62,178 nt of DNA from an uncultured Candidatus Poseidoniales archaeon. Lineage in GTDB: Archaea; Thermoplasmatota; Poseidoniia; Poseidoniales; Poseidoniaceae. The stretch is taken from assembly GCA_902605365.1 (NCBI GenBank), contig CACLCM010000007.1:1-62178 (forward strand), written 5' to 3'. Shown piece after piece: positions 9,640 through 18,088 of the stretch. Positions within the stretch are counted from its first letter, which is position 1, and every line of letters starts with the position of its first letter. Both the position numbers and the translations under genes were made by a program. The notes under the pieces were generated by a model. The model saw only the letters and a program-made list of their open reading frames with translations, was not told the origin of the DNA and made no database searches.

Positions 9640-10536
9640 TTTGGTGTTCGGCCAATCTGGAATCTCTAGCGCATCCGTCAAATGTAGCCCTGCTAGCCAT
9701 GAAGCCAGTATTGATTCATCATAATCTCGAGCCACGAATATTGGATATCCATCTTCAGACAATCTCTCAATGAATCCTCGTATTGCCTTGGTAACCAGAA
9801 GAGTTGGTACTCCTAGAAGTACTGCTTCACTGGCTAAGGTTACTGATTGCGTAATCACTCCATCCATACTTGCAATCGTTTTATCCAAGTCCCAAGGATT
9901 TCCTTCTACTGAATTTTCGTCTGCACAATGAATAGACAAACCATCTAACCACCTATCTGGAATTGGAAGGATTTCATTTTCATCATGGACTCCATTGCCA
10001 ATCAATCTTCTAACCAACACTTTCGGTGGGTTGGATACTTCTTGTGGTCTCAATCGAGGCTGGAGGTGAATGTGGCCATGTAAGCCGTCTATACGGTGGA
10101 AGTTTGCTTTCTTTTTCATCAAAGAACCAGATAATGATTCAATAAAATGTGTTGGAATAATGATATCGGTGGGTCTTGCTAAACCGTGAGCGAGACGATT
10201 GATTTCTGTATCTGTAATGTAGATTCTTTTTGCTTTGCGAGGAGCTGCTCTCAACTCAATAGGAGCCCCTATGCTGATAACTTTAGAAACTCCTTTGAGG
10301 GCTTTACCTGAAATTCTTGTACGCTTCCAAGCCTTTCGCCAGCGGCCTTTGCCAACTGGACGAGGCACCCATACGGTTCTCCTTCTGGGCATGAATCCAT
10401 CACAATTTTCTATCATGGCTCTGACTTCAAATCTGTCACAAGCGATGATGACATCGTCGGTAGAAGATAACTCTCGCATTATGGGTGCTAACAGGCGTGC
10501 ATGAGCGGGATGATCGATTACCCAGCCAGTCGCCAT
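9610..10536 (-). CDS. DUF354-like / GT-B-fold glycosyltransferase-like protein
   Basis: 308 residues from the ATG at 10536, just before the conserved-looking WVIDHPAHARLLAPIMREL. This start leaves a 55-bp divergent spacer to ridA. The N-terminal half has the Rossmann-type pattern seen in the archaeal DUF354 family. The C-terminal half has ITQSVTLASEAVLLGVPTLL, which resembles the nucleotide-sugar-binding end of GT-B enzymes. An activity is not proven by sequence. Neighbouring cis-prenyltransferase and phosphohexomutase genes make a role in glycan assembly reasonable. Confidence 0.6.
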   Translation of the reverse strand: MATGWVIDHPAHARLLAPIMRELSSTDDVIIACDRFEVRAMIENCDGFMPRRRTVWVPRPVGKGRWRKAWKRTRISGKALKGVSKVISIGAPIELRAAPRKAKRIYITDTEINRLAHGLARPTDIIIPTHFIESLSGSLMKKKANFHRIDGLHGHIHLQPRLRPQEVSNPPKVLVRRLIGNGVHDENEILPIPDRWLDGLSIHCADENSVEGNPWDLDKTIASMDGVITQSVTLASEAVLLGVPTLLVTKAIRGFIERLSEDGYPIFVARDYDESILASWLAGLHLTDALEIPDWPNTKSEMLDLLKD

Positions 10537-10591
10537 GTTTAGACGATAATGACGGGCTATTTTGATGTGCCACCATGTGGTGCCCCCCAAT

Positions 10592-10969
10592 ATGCAGAAG
10601 AAAGCGATTAGTGTGGATGGCAGTAAATTGTACGGCCCCTATACCCCTGGAGTAAAGGCGGGTGGAGTGATTTGGCTCTCTGGCCAAATCGACGTGGACA
10701 ATGGTGATGATGTAAGGAGCCAAACCGCAGGCGCTCTTGCAAAAATCGATGCTTTGCTAGAAGCTGCGGGTGTAAATCGCGAAGCGGTTTGCTTCGCACA
10801 AGTTTTGCTAGATGACATAAACGACTTCGCTGCAATGAATGAAGTGTATGGAGCATGGGTCGAAAATATGAAAATCAAACCTGCTCGAGCCGCTTTTGAA
10901 GCCGGCGCCCTTCCTGCAGGAGCAAAAGTTGAGATTGTCGTTCAAGCGATTGAGTCCAACAATGAGTGA
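10592..10969 (+). CDS. ridA: RidA (YjgF/YER057c/UK114) enamine/imine deaminase
   Basis: 125 residues, the usual length. RidA hydrolyses reactive enamine/imine intermediates released by PLP enzymes such as threonine dehydratase. The typical N-terminal YGPYTPGVKAGG, the FAQVLLDDINDFAAMNEVY segment and the active-site PARAAFEAGALPAGAKVEI are all present. ATG 10592 is used; an in-frame ATG 30 nt upstream would add ten atypical residues. The stop is overlapped by the GTG start of the next small gene. Confidence 0.93.
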   Translation: MQKKAISVDGSKLYGPYTPGVKAGGVIWLSGQIDVDNGDDVRSQTAGALAKIDALLEAAGVNREAVCFAQVLLDDINDFAAMNEVYGAWVENMKIKPARAAFEAGALPAGAKVEIVVQAIESNNE

Positions 10970-11157
10970 TTCAAATGCCGGGTTCCCCTTACCTTGAGGA
11001 GCCCCCCAGTGGGCTTGTTACATGGCCGAAAATATTGATGATTGGAGTTCCTTCGATTTCAGCCTTGAGTCTTGTAGCATGGTGGAATGACGTAATTCTA
11101 GAGTGGGGAATATTCCTCACTATTGGATTGACAATTTCCTTTCTCATCAGGCGATGA
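10966..11157 (+). CDS. Small two-helix membrane protein
   Basis: 63 residues from the GTG at 10966 (ATG at 10975 is an alternative). Two hydrophobic segments are seen: ILMIGVPSISALSLVAWW and ILEWGIFLTIGLTISFLI. The gene overlaps the ridA stop at its start and ends in ATGA shared with the phosphohexomutase start, so coupling on both sides supports it as a real gene. Function unknown. Confidence 0.65.
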   Translation: MIQMPGSPYLEEPPSGLVTWPKILMIGVPSISALSLVAWWNDVILEWGIFLTIGLTISFLIRR

Positions 11158-12581
11158 AATACATACGAGAAGACTTGCACGCCTACAATATGGGAGAATG
11201 GCCAACTCACTGTTTCAAGGCCTACGACATCCGAGGATTGTCAGGCGATGAATTGTCTGATGAGTTCGCTTATCGCTTAGGGCGTGCTATGGCAACATAC
11301 CTCGACTGCTCATCTTTCGCAGTTGGAAGGGATATTCGAGAATCTAGCCCTGGTTATGCTTCAAACCTAATTCAGGGAATGGTTGATTCCGGTGTTAAAG
11401 TCCTAGATTTGGGAATTGTTTCGACCGGATGCTTGTACCACGCATGCTGGACATTACCAGTTGATGGAGGAGTGATGGTAACAGCATCACACCTTCCGAT
11501 GCCTACGCACAATGGATTCAAGATGTGCAGAGGAACTTTACCACTCGCTGGTGAAGAGATTCAAGAATTGAAGGAAGTTTTCCTAACTGGAGAATTCAAA
11601 GACGGTACTGGAGAACATATTGACCATCCGCACGAAGATAATTATCTCGAAGCAATCGTTGCTTCAACCGGCAAACTTGCTAGACCTGTCAAGGTTGCAG
11701 TCGACTGTGGTAACGCAGTTCCAGGACCTGCTATGACTAGACTAATGGACATGATTGGCGCTGAGCATATCGACCTATACTGCGATTGGGACAATACTGA
11801 GCCAAATCATGGAGCTGACCCAACTCGCGAATACAACATGGTAGACTTGGCCAAGGCTGTTGTCGACAACGGTTGTGAACTAGGATTGGGTGCTGATGGC
11901 GATGGAGACAGAATTGGAGCCGTTGATGAGAATGGTGATTTCGTTTATCCTGACCGCTTGATTGCTTTGATGGCAGACGATGTTGTTGGAACCGAAGAAG
12001 GCAAGGATTTACTGATTTATGACGTGAAGTGTTCAATGAATGTTGAGAAGGCAATTATTGAAGCAGGTGGAAAGCCCATGATGGCTAAAACTGGTCACTC
12101 TTTCATGAAGAGAGTGCTTGCACAGCATCCTAATTCCTTGATGGCTGGAGAAATGAGTGGTCACATTTTCATGTCAGACCGTGGATGGTATGGCTTTGAT
12201 TGTTCACTTTACAACGCTGCTAGGATTCTCGAACTTTGGTCTCGCAGAGACGCATTATTCAGTGCTGAACTAAATCGCTTAGCACCTAATTTACCAACTA
12301 CTGGTGAAGTGAAAGTACCGTGTGCTGAAGAGGATAAGTTAGCAACTGTGGCCGCTATCACCAGTGCTTTTGATGACCATGAATCTTCGACTATTGATGG
12401 AGTAAGAGTACGCTTCGAAAAGGATGGTCAACAGTCTGGTTGGTACTTGGCTCGCAAATCAAACACTGAAGCGATTCTTGTAATGAGAGTTGAAGCGAAC
12501 GACCAAGAAACTCTAGATGAAATTCTAAAGATGATCGAACAAAGAGTTTCACCGATAATCAATATCAGCAAATTGCTGTGA
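11154..12581 (+). CDS. Phosphomannomutase / phosphoglucomutase (alpha-D-phosphohexomutase)
   Basis: 475 residues from the ATG at 11154, which overlaps the previous stop in ATGA. It interconverts hexose 6- and 1-phosphates for nucleotide-sugar synthesis. Motifs in order: start of domain 1 CFKAYDIRG; phosphoserine loop TASHLPMPTHNGFK; Mg2+ loop GADGDGDRIGAVD; sugar-binding GEMSGHIFM; and the C-terminal phosphate-binding region RKSNTEAILVMRVEA. Mannose versus glucose preference cannot be decided. It is the last gene of the ridA unit. Confidence 0.93.
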   Translation: MKYIREDLHAYNMGEWPTHCFKAYDIRGLSGDELSDEFAYRLGRAMATYLDCSSFAVGRDIRESSPGYASNLIQGMVDSGVKVLDLGIVSTGCLYHACWTLPVDGGVMVTASHLPMPTHNGFKMCRGTLPLAGEEIQELKEVFLTGEFKDGTGEHIDHPHEDNYLEAIVASTGKLARPVKVAVDCGNAVPGPAMTRLMDMIGAEHIDLYCDWDNTEPNHGADPTREYNMVDLAKAVVDNGCELGLGADGDGDRIGAVDENGDFVYPDRLIALMADDVVGTEEGKDLLIYDVKCSMNVEKAIIEAGGKPMMAKTGHSFMKRVLAQHPNSLMAGEMSGHIFMSDRGWYGFDCSLYNAARILELWSRRDALFSAELNRLAPNLPTTGEVKVPCAEEDKLATVAAITSAFDDHESSTIDGVRVRFEKDGQQSGWYLARKSNTEAILVMRVEANDQETLDEILKMIEQRVSPIINISKLL

Positions 12582-12593
12582 TTATTCTTTGGC

Positions 12594-13259
12594 TTAGACC
12601 ATTTCAATGGTGTATTCTAAAGAGATTAATTCGATTTTATAGGCGACTTCTTCACCATCGTCAGTTGTTTGACATCCGGCTCCTCCACCAGTGTTAACAT
12701 TGACTGAAATTCCTAGGGAGTGTTCCCCAATTCCAAAATCCCCATCCAACATCATCATAATTTCGGATTCGCTCATGTTGCTTACTGTAGTTCCGATGAT
12801 ACTAGAGTCGTGCCATTCTAAGGTCACAGAATCTCCAGATTGGGTAGGAGATGATTGTTCAAAGCCATAGTGCATCATATTGCCCGAAACATCGTCATCT
12901 TGCGGTGGTTGAGCAATAGCACAGCCTAATCCTCCTTGAGATTCGTCGTCAGTGAAGGTTAGAGTCGCTCTTACTCCAACGATATTCTTACCATTGATTT
13001 CACTGCCTGCAGCATCTGAATTTGTCATAATATCTACAGTATCCCCATCATTCACATATGTTGAATCATCTGCGAGTACGTGGTAAGAATAAGTTCCTTC
13101 TACAGCATAATCGCCTACTGGACCACCAGCACTGAGGTCAGAATCTACTTGATCTGATGCATAATAGAAATATGCAGGGAAGATTAGGGCAAAAAAGACC
13201 ATGCCTGCTACAAGCATCTGTGTTCTTTGGTCGGTTTTGATATCTTCCATGAATGACAT
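12594..13259 (-). CDS. Membrane-anchored extracellular protein, unknown
   Basis: 221 residues. A short positive N-terminus is followed by one hydrophobic anchor (MLVAGMVFFALIFPAYFYYA), then an acidic, Gly/Ser/Asp-rich beta-type domain with two Cys (in GLGCAIAQ and GAGCQTT) that could form a disulfide outside the cell. GGAGGG lies just upstream of the ATG. No family was recognised; such acidic anchored proteins recur in this window. Confidence 0.75.
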   Translation of the reverse strand: MSFMEDIKTDQRTQMLVAGMVFFALIFPAYFYYASDQVDSDLSAGGPVGDYAVEGTYSYHVLADDSTYVNDGDTVDIMTNSDAAGSEINGKNIVGVRATLTFTDDESQGGLGCAIAQPPQDDDVSGNMMHYGFEQSSPTQSGDSVTLEWHDSSIIGTTVSNMSESEIMMMLDGDFGIGEHSLGISVNVNTGGGAGCQTTDDGEEVAYKIELISLEYTIEMV

Positions 13260-13313
13260 ATTTCGCCCTCCGGTATTGAAGTGTAATCTGTTTTGGTTTC
13301 CAAGTGTTTTGGT

Positions 13314-13772
13314 CTACTGTTTGTCCCACTTTGTTAGCCCGAGCTTAGCAAATGCCTTGCGCGAGCGACGGAAAACAGGCAATAGATAGCCGATTTTACT
13401 GCGCTCACCAAAAGACCACTTCCATGGACATCTCGGTAAGGATGTTGCCCATTCGCGAATAATCTCTCTCGCCTCTTCATTGCCCTCACCGCCAGGTATT
13501 GTCCAAGCCGCCATATTGATAGCACCGGCACTTCCTTTTGTTTCAGCCCAAGTATGGATCTCAAGTCCGCGAAGTGGTCCATCTAGAACCTCTATTCCAA
13601 GCGTCCTTGCACTCTGTGCCATCGGCATAATAATTGCAAAACGGTCTACTAGCCGACTACCTTCGTGGCTAGTAATCTCCCATTCATTGGATTCAGCGAT
13701 TCGCCTAAACGATTTGATGTTCTCTACTGGCGAGGTAGAAACCTCGAGAACCAACTCCTTTCGTTTGAGCAT
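13314..13772 (-). CDS. Hypothetical protein
   Basis: 152 residues from the ATG at 13772 (an in-frame TTG lies 12 nt upstream). It is soluble with mixed alpha/beta character and a basic C-terminal end (RRSRKAFAKLGLTKW). No motif or family was recognised. It lies downstream of the P-stalk operon on the same strand, separated from it by the candidate RNA. Confidence 0.6.
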   Translation of the reverse strand: MLKRKELVLEVSTSPVENIKSFRRIAESNEWEITSHEGSRLVDRFAIIMPMAQSARTLGIEVLDGPLRGLEIHTWAETKGSAGAINMAAWTIPGGEGNEEAREIIREWATSLPRCPWKWSFGERSKIGYLLPVFRRSRKAFAKLGLTKWDKQ

Positions 13773-13805
13773 TAACTGACCCAACTAGTAAGATATGAAG
13801 AAGAT

Positions 13806-13976
13806 AGGGGGTGCATTCCTCAATCGAATGCTGTAAAGACCACATTTCCCCTCCCTCCAATGGAAGGAGGAGAATGTGGATGGTCCATTCACGGTCTATC
13901 CCGCAATCCCCAGCCCAAAAATGGGCGAGGTTGACCACGGACTGTGGACCGCTTGGGTAACCGTAACTGGACCCCG
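13806..13976. ncRNA. Candidate structured RNA (strand uncertain)
   Basis: About 170 nt with no convincing reading frame that fold into a compact set of stems. GGGGGT at the left pairs with ACCCC near the right end. Next comes the hairpin GCATTC/GAATGC, then a long hairpin CCACATT...CCTCC/GGAGG...AATGTGG, then GGTCCA/TGGACC enclosing the small hairpin GCCCA/TGGGC. I could not match it to tRNA, 5S, SRP (no helix-8 AGCAGCC core) or RNase P (no conserved regions I or V). The closing stem suggests a defined RNA rather than random spacer. Confidence 0.45.
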
Positions 13977-14039
13977 CTTACACTAAGACTCCAAAGAGCC
14001 TCATGTGTTCTATTGGATCAGTTTCGATTCCGTCTGACT

Positions 14040-14348
14040 TCAGCCAAACAACGAGCCAAGACCTTCGAAGCCTCCGCCGTCGTCTTCGTCCTCTTCTTCT
14101 TCTTCTGCAGCAGGTGCAGCGTCGGAAGAACCACCAGCAGCCGCAGCAGCAGGTGCAGCAGCAGCAGGGGCGGCAACAGCGGTTGCCATAGCTTCAGCAA
14201 TGTCAACTCCGCTCAGTGAAGCAACTAGTGCCTTCACACGGGCAGAGTCAGCAGTTACACCAGCAGCCTTTAGGACAGCAGTGACAGCTTTTTCGTCGAT
14301 CTCAGTTTCAGCAGAATGCAGAAGCATTGCAGCGTATACGTACTCCAT
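14040..14348 (-). CDS. rpl12: 50S ribosomal protein L12 (P1/P2 stalk, archaeal type)
   Basis: 102 residues. The N-terminal helical dimerisation domain starts [13 protein letters not shown]. An Ala-rich hinge and an acidic stretch lead to the terminal [12 protein letters not shown] peptide, which recruits translation GTPases to the stalk. The same C-terminal peptide ends L10, the usual archaeal arrangement. It is the last gene of the L11-L1-L10-L12 order on the minus strand. Repetitive GCA/GCT codons create long spurious frames on the opposite strand. Confidence 0.96.
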   Translation of the reverse strand: MEYVYAAMLLHSAETEIDEKAVTAVLKAAGVTADSARVKALVASLSGVDIAEAMATAVAAPAAAAPAAAAAGGSSDAAPAAEEEEEDEDDGGGFEGLGSLFG

Positions 14349-14368
14349 ATTTTTTCACCTCAAATTTT

Positions 14369-15382
14369 TCAACCGAATAAGGACCCAAGGCCGTCGAAAC
14401 CGCCCTCTTCCTCTTCTTCTTCATCTTCCGCTTCCGCCTCGGTGGGGGCGTCTTCGGAGCTCGGTGCTGCCGCTGCAGTTTCTGCAGCAGAAGCGGCTGC
14501 GCCAAGAAGTTGGCTCAGTTCTTCGTCGAGTGCGTCAGCAGACAGAGAACCTGCAACGCCCATAGCGCCACGGTTTGCTCGTCCGATTAGATGCGGCAAT
14601 GTGTCTGCTGTGACGATTGCCGCCTCCAGTGCCACTGCGAGCGCTTCTCCGCTCGCCTTGGACAGGAGTGTTGGTATTGTTTGGCTGGTAAACCAGCGGA
14701 TATTACAAGCCAAGTTGAATCCACCAGCACCAAAGCTGATGAGGTCAGACTCGAACTTCTCGTAATCGATATCAAGTGTTTCTGGCTTGAAACTGGTTCC
14801 ATCTTCGATAGTACCACAAAGTCTCAATCCTGTAACGATTGGTTCTATACCAATCTTAGAAAGCATCATTCCAAGTTCTCCCTCAAACACTTCACCTTCT
14901 TTCAAGATGGTAACTTGCTTTTGGATTTGAACAGACCCTTTGACAATCTTAGCAGGGATTCCTACAGAGTTCAGGTCTCCGACAATTGGACCTGGAGGCA
15001 TTCCAGTATCCATCTTCTCTACGATTATATCGTGAGGTGCAATGTCTCCTGGCTTTGCTGCTCTTCCAGCTTCAGTCTTCTTTAACTCGGTGAAAACCTC
15101 GAAAGAATTCATGTCAGATTGAACTAGAGCTGGTTGGATTGCAGATGAATATAATTCTTCAAGGTCTGCAAAGTCGTTACCTGTTGCTTCCCAAGCGATC
15201 TTCATCAAACGCTTCTTAGCAACTTGAACCGCCATCTTGCCACGAAGGCCAGCACGCATTCCCAGCATTGCTCCTGCTGGAACACCGTGAATGTCGATAA
15301 CAGCGAATGTTCCGCCATTGTTGAGCATTTCAGTCATTGTAGCGACTGTGTTTTTCTTCCATGGAGAGACCTTAGGAATCAA
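14369..15382 (-). CDS. rplP0: 50S ribosomal protein L10 (P0 stalk base)
   Basis: 337 residues, the long archaeal form. The N-terminal rRNA-binding domain begins WKKNTVATMTEMLN; the middle domain and Ala-rich region end in the acidic tail and GGFDGLGSLFG. It anchors L12 dimers at the stalk. The TTG start at 15382 overlaps the L1 stop by 4 nt, so the genes are translationally coupled. Confidence 0.95.
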   Translation of the reverse strand: MIPKVSPWKKNTVATMTEMLNNGGTFAVIDIHGVPAGAMLGMRAGLRGKMAVQVAKKRLMKIAWEATGNDFADLEELYSSAIQPALVQSDMNSFEVFTELKKTEAGRAAKPGDIAPHDIIVEKMDTGMPPGPIVGDLNSVGIPAKIVKGSVQIQKQVTILKEGEVFEGELGMMLSKIGIEPIVTGLRLCGTIEDGTSFKPETLDIDYEKFESDLISFGAGGFNLACNIRWFTSQTIPTLLSKASGEALAVALEAAIVTADTLPHLIGRANRGAMGVAGSLSADALDEELSQLLGAAASAAETAAAAPSSEDAPTEAEAEDEEEEEEGGFDGLGSLFG

Positions 15383-16023
15383 TTAATCACCTCGATCTTG
15401 TTTGCAGGACCCATAGAGGTCTTGATGTAAAGTGAGCGGATGTTTCCAATTCCACGTTCTAGCTTAGATGTTACACGGTTGTAAACTTCCAGAGCATTCT
15501 TCAGAAGTTCTTCGTGAGATTGAGCAAGGGTACCAAATGATGCTTGGAAGGTTACCTTGTCACGGGATTTGATTACTGTAGTGGATTGAAGACCTGCTGC
15601 GATTACTGCAGGGTCAACTACTGGAGGTACTGGACGAGGCATTTTGCCACGAGGACCGAGTACTACACCGAGGTAGCGACCAATCAATCCCATGTGAGGA
15701 ACTTCAGATAGGAAGAAATCGTATGAGTTTGCTAGTTTCTTAGCCTTACCCTTGTTCTTTCCTAGTTCTTCGATTTCGGATGGGTCGATTACTTCTATTC
15801 CAGCATCCCTTGCTTTCTTTGCAGCATCAGAGCCTGCAAACATAGCTACCTTGATTGCTTTACCACGACCAGAAGGAAGACGGATTTCTTCCTGGATACG
15901 GTTGTTAGGATTTTTCAAGTCAACGTCTTTGATTGTAAACGATATATCCATCGCTTCAACAAATTTACGTTCTGGAGCGCCTTCGATGGCGTTCTTGATT
16001 GCTTCTGATAATTTTTCTTCCAT
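15379..16023 (-). CDS. rpl1: 50S ribosomal protein L1
   Basis: 214 residues, the normal archaeal length. L1 forms the mobile stalk near the E site and in archaea often represses its own mRNA. Recognisable parts are the FAGSDAAKKARDAGIEVIDP domain II segment and the signature GRYLGVVLGPRGKMPRP. It is preceded by a 61-nt gap to short L11 and overlaps L10. Confidence 0.95.
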   Translation of the reverse strand: MEEKLSEAIKNAIEGAPERKFVEAMDISFTIKDVDLKNPNNRIQEEIRLPSGRGKAIKVAMFAGSDAAKKARDAGIEVIDPSEIEELGKNKGKAKKLANSYDFFLSEVPHMGLIGRYLGVVLGPRGKMPRPVPPVVDPAVIAAGLQSTTVIKSRDKVTFQASFGTLAQSHEELLKNALEVYNRVTSKLERGIGNIRSLYIKTSMGPANKIEVIN

Positions 16024-16084
16024 TTCTGTTCACCACTTCGGTCTGCGAAGGGAATTACCCCCTCTACCGCGGTCCGTGTTCAGT

Positions 16085-16366
16085 TCAAGCAAAACGTTCG
16101 TCCCATTCTCCCCTTTCGATTGTTCTTAGAGCGTCCTTGGCCCAGAGTCCATCGATCTTTACACGCATTGACACACATGTGCCGATGACCTCACGGGTCT
16201 GCGCTTTCAGGTCTGCTCCGGTCAAGTGGCCGTCGTTTTGCTTTTGGCGTGCGACGTCCATCGCCTTCTCGAGGCTCAAGTCCTCGACAGCTGCTTCCAA
16301 ACTTCCATTGCACTTCTTAACACCTAATGCTTTGATGATAAGATGGCTTGTCCAAGGCTTTGGCAT
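16085..16366 (-). CDS. rpl11: 50S ribosomal protein L11, C-terminal rRNA-binding domain only
   Basis: 93 residues; family members usually have about 140-165. What is present matches the C-terminal domain: TSHLIIKALGVKKCNGS, then SLEKAMDVARQKQNDGHLTG and LKAQTREVIGTCVSM. The N-terminal domain that contacts EF-G/EF-2 is absent. No in-frame L11-like sequence precedes the ATG; instead there is an AGAGGTG ribosome-binding site, a small hairpin and an A/T-rich promoter box. So the short form looks like the real gene, not a frameshift. Either this lineage has a reduced L11, or a separate full-length copy exists elsewhere. Confidence 0.82.
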   Translation of the reverse strand: MPKPWTSHLIIKALGVKKCNGSLEAAVEDLSLEKAMDVARQKQNDGHLTGADLKAQTREVIGTCVSMRVKIDGLWAKDALRTIERGEWDERFA

Positions 16367-16383
16367 GTTTGTACACCTCTGTT

Positions 16384-16439
16384 ACTCACACGGACGTGAG
16401 CAAGTTGCCGACTTGACTCCCCTATTTAACCGCGCCGTG
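16384..16439 (-). promoter_or_regulatory. TATA-like box and leader hairpin of the L11-L1-L10-L12 operon
   Basis: On the minus strand TTAAATAGG (16431-16439) is a good archaeal TATA-like box about 70 nt before the L11 ATG. Transcription starting about 25 nt downstream would give a leader of about 40 nt that includes a CTCAC/GTGAG hairpin (16385-16400) just ahead of the AGAGGTG ribosome-binding site. The hairpin may serve feedback regulation. Confidence 0.5.
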
Positions 16440-16466
16440 TCGGTTACTTTCGGGTCACTGGTGGAT

Positions 16467-16865
16467 TTATTCGCTATCACTATCTAATAAATTTTGAAAG
16501 TTGCCGTGTAGAACACCACTTAGAGCAGTTAATCCCCAGAGAATCAAAGGAGGGGTGTTATCTGCAAAGGTCATCTCCATTGCATCACCACTACCGATTT
16601 GCCAAGTGAGACCCATGGCACAAGTAACAACGAACCAAACCCAAGCAGGACCTGCGATTACCGCTGTCAATCTTGCTTGGTTTTCTCCTTCAGTGAAGAA
16701 AGCGATGTACAGCATTGTTACCGATGTTAGCAACATGAAGCCACCAATTAGGACTTGAGGATCGTCGCTCCAATCTGTCTGTGAAATAATTCCAACAGCC
16801 GCATGGATGAGAGCGGTGAGGATAAGCCAAATTTTTGGATTAAGGATTTTCTTTAATTGATCCAT
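16467..16865 (-). CDS. Four-helix membrane protein, unknown
   Basis: 132 residues from the ATG at 16865, which lies one base after the stop of the upstream gene; longer frames starting inside that gene are not needed. About four hydrophobic segments follow a start MDQLKKILNPKIWL that resembles the start of the 145-residue protein two genes upstream (MEIKEILDPKKLLL). This suggests related proteins in one operon. Function unknown. Confidence 0.7.
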   Translation of the reverse strand: MDQLKKILNPKIWLILTALIHAAVGIISQTDWSDDPQVLIGGFMLLTSVTMLYIAFFTEGENQARLTAVIAGPAWVWFVVTCAMGLTWQIGSGDAMEMTFADNTPPLILWGLTALSGVLHGNFQNLLDSDSE

Positions 16866-16866
16866 T

Positions 16867-17568
16867 TCAAGCACTCTCCTCGGTTGCACCAGGAACTGAA
16901 AGTTTGCCACCAAGCATGAGACCACCCATGATGAGGTGAACCAATAAGACAACCGGGAAAACCATTCCAAACATGCCAGGGTTGTTTATGATTGGCACGC
17001 TAAGGAAAAGGGTTCCAACTGGCATAAGTGCCGGTAAAATGTAGTCCATAGCAGATTCTGGACGCTTAGTCATGAATGCTACTAGTCCGACCAAAACTAG
17101 AGATAGTCCCCATGTTACAGGAGACATTTGCCATACTGTATTACCTGTTTCGAATGCCATGCGCTGAGAAGCATCTTGGTCATCCGCTGAGTCAAAGGTA
17201 TACGCTTCATCCTCATCAGCATCGATTTCTGCCTCTTCGAAATTTATTACTGAAACATTGCTTCCCATTCCAGTAACGAAGAATGCCATAGTTAGTACTA
17301 CTAGAACACTCGCAATACTCAACAATTGCTTGTTCATTCCAGTAGCACTAGACATCATATCTGAAATTAAGAGATATAGTCCTCCAAGAACCATTAGGGT
17401 ACCAAGAGTTGCCATAATTAGTAGTGGCATTAGACTGTCTGCTTCACCGATTAAAGAGTTTGTTCCACGCATACCGATTAAATCTGATGCAGGCCAATTC
17501 ATGTATGCCCCGACTAGTAGAAGGGGTCCGATTGCTAAAAAGTAGGGTGTTAAATTTTTATCACTCAT
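16867..17568 (-). CDS. Six-helix membrane protein, unknown
   Basis: 233 residues with about six hydrophobic segments and an acidic loop (EEAEIDADEDEAYTFDSADD) between helices 3 and 4 that probably faces outside. It sits between two smaller membrane proteins with only 1-2 nt gaps, so the three are likely co-expressed and may form a complex. No family was recognised. Confidence 0.72.
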   Translation of the reverse strand: MSDKNLTPYFLAIGPLLLVGAYMNWPASDLIGMRGTNSLIGEADSLMPLLIMATLGTLMVLGGLYLLISDMMSSATGMNKQLLSIASVLVVLTMAFFVTGMGSNVSVINFEEAEIDADEDEAYTFDSADDQDASQRMAFETGNTVWQMSPVTWGLSLVLVGLVAFMTKRPESAMDYILPALMPVGTLFLSVPIINNPGMFGMVFPVVLLVHLIMGGLMLGGKLSVPGATEESA

Positions 17569-17570
17569 GT

Positions 17571-18008
17571 TCAGGCCTCCTTTGTTTCTTCAAGGTCCTT
17601 GTACTGCATATATCCTGCAATTCCAAGAAGTAAAGTAAGTAATAGTGTAAGAATTGGTATAACCATCCAGATAGTTGGTGGAGTGCCATCATAGCCGTGC
17701 TCTCCAGTCATGTATCCCATTCCACCGCCGATGATTAAGACGACAGCTGCAGAAGAAATCATAGACATCTGAGCAAGAGGTTTACCTGTTACGAATAATC
17801 CAGTTCCAATAGCCATTACACCGATAGGCATCATGTGTAATGCCCACATTTGTTCATATGCAGCATCGTGGTCACCTACTGGTTCGTCATCCCAAGCCCA
17901 TTCAGCCCAGTCTTCGCTGTTCGCCATTCCAAGTACAGAAATGACGATTACCATTGTTCCAATTGCAAGTAAAAGCTTCTTTGGGTCTAAAATTTCCTTT
18001 ATCTCCAT
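17571..18008 (-). CDS. Four-helix membrane protein, unknown
   Basis: 145 residues, four hydrophobic segments and an acidic loop (EDWAEWAWDDEPVGDHDAAY) after helix 1. The opening MEIKEILDPKKLLL resembles that of the 132-residue protein in the same unit. It is the first gene of the three-gene membrane operon downstream of Spt5. Confidence 0.72.
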   Translation of the reverse strand: MEIKEILDPKKLLLAIGTMVIVISVLGMANSEDWAEWAWDDEPVGDHDAAYEQMWALHMMPIGVMAIGTGLFVTGKPLAQMSMISSAAVVLIIGGGMGYMTGEHGYDGTPPTIWMVIPILTLLLTLLLGIAGYMQYKDLEETKEA

Positions 18009-18088
18009 GCTTAGGCGCCCCTAAACACTCGTTATTAAGGTTCCATACATAGTATGCAGTCAAAATGCCATTGTGAGGCGAAAGGCCA

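Noticed and set aside
13806-13976. 5S, SRP, RNase P or tRNA gene in the spacer after rpl12
   Set aside because: No T-arm sequence, no SRP helix-8 core and none of the RNase P conserved regions could be found on either strand, so it is listed only as a candidate RNA.
14018-14765. Long plus-strand frames opposite L12 and L10
   Set aside because: Low-complexity mirror frames produced by the repeated Ala/Glu codons of the stalk proteins.
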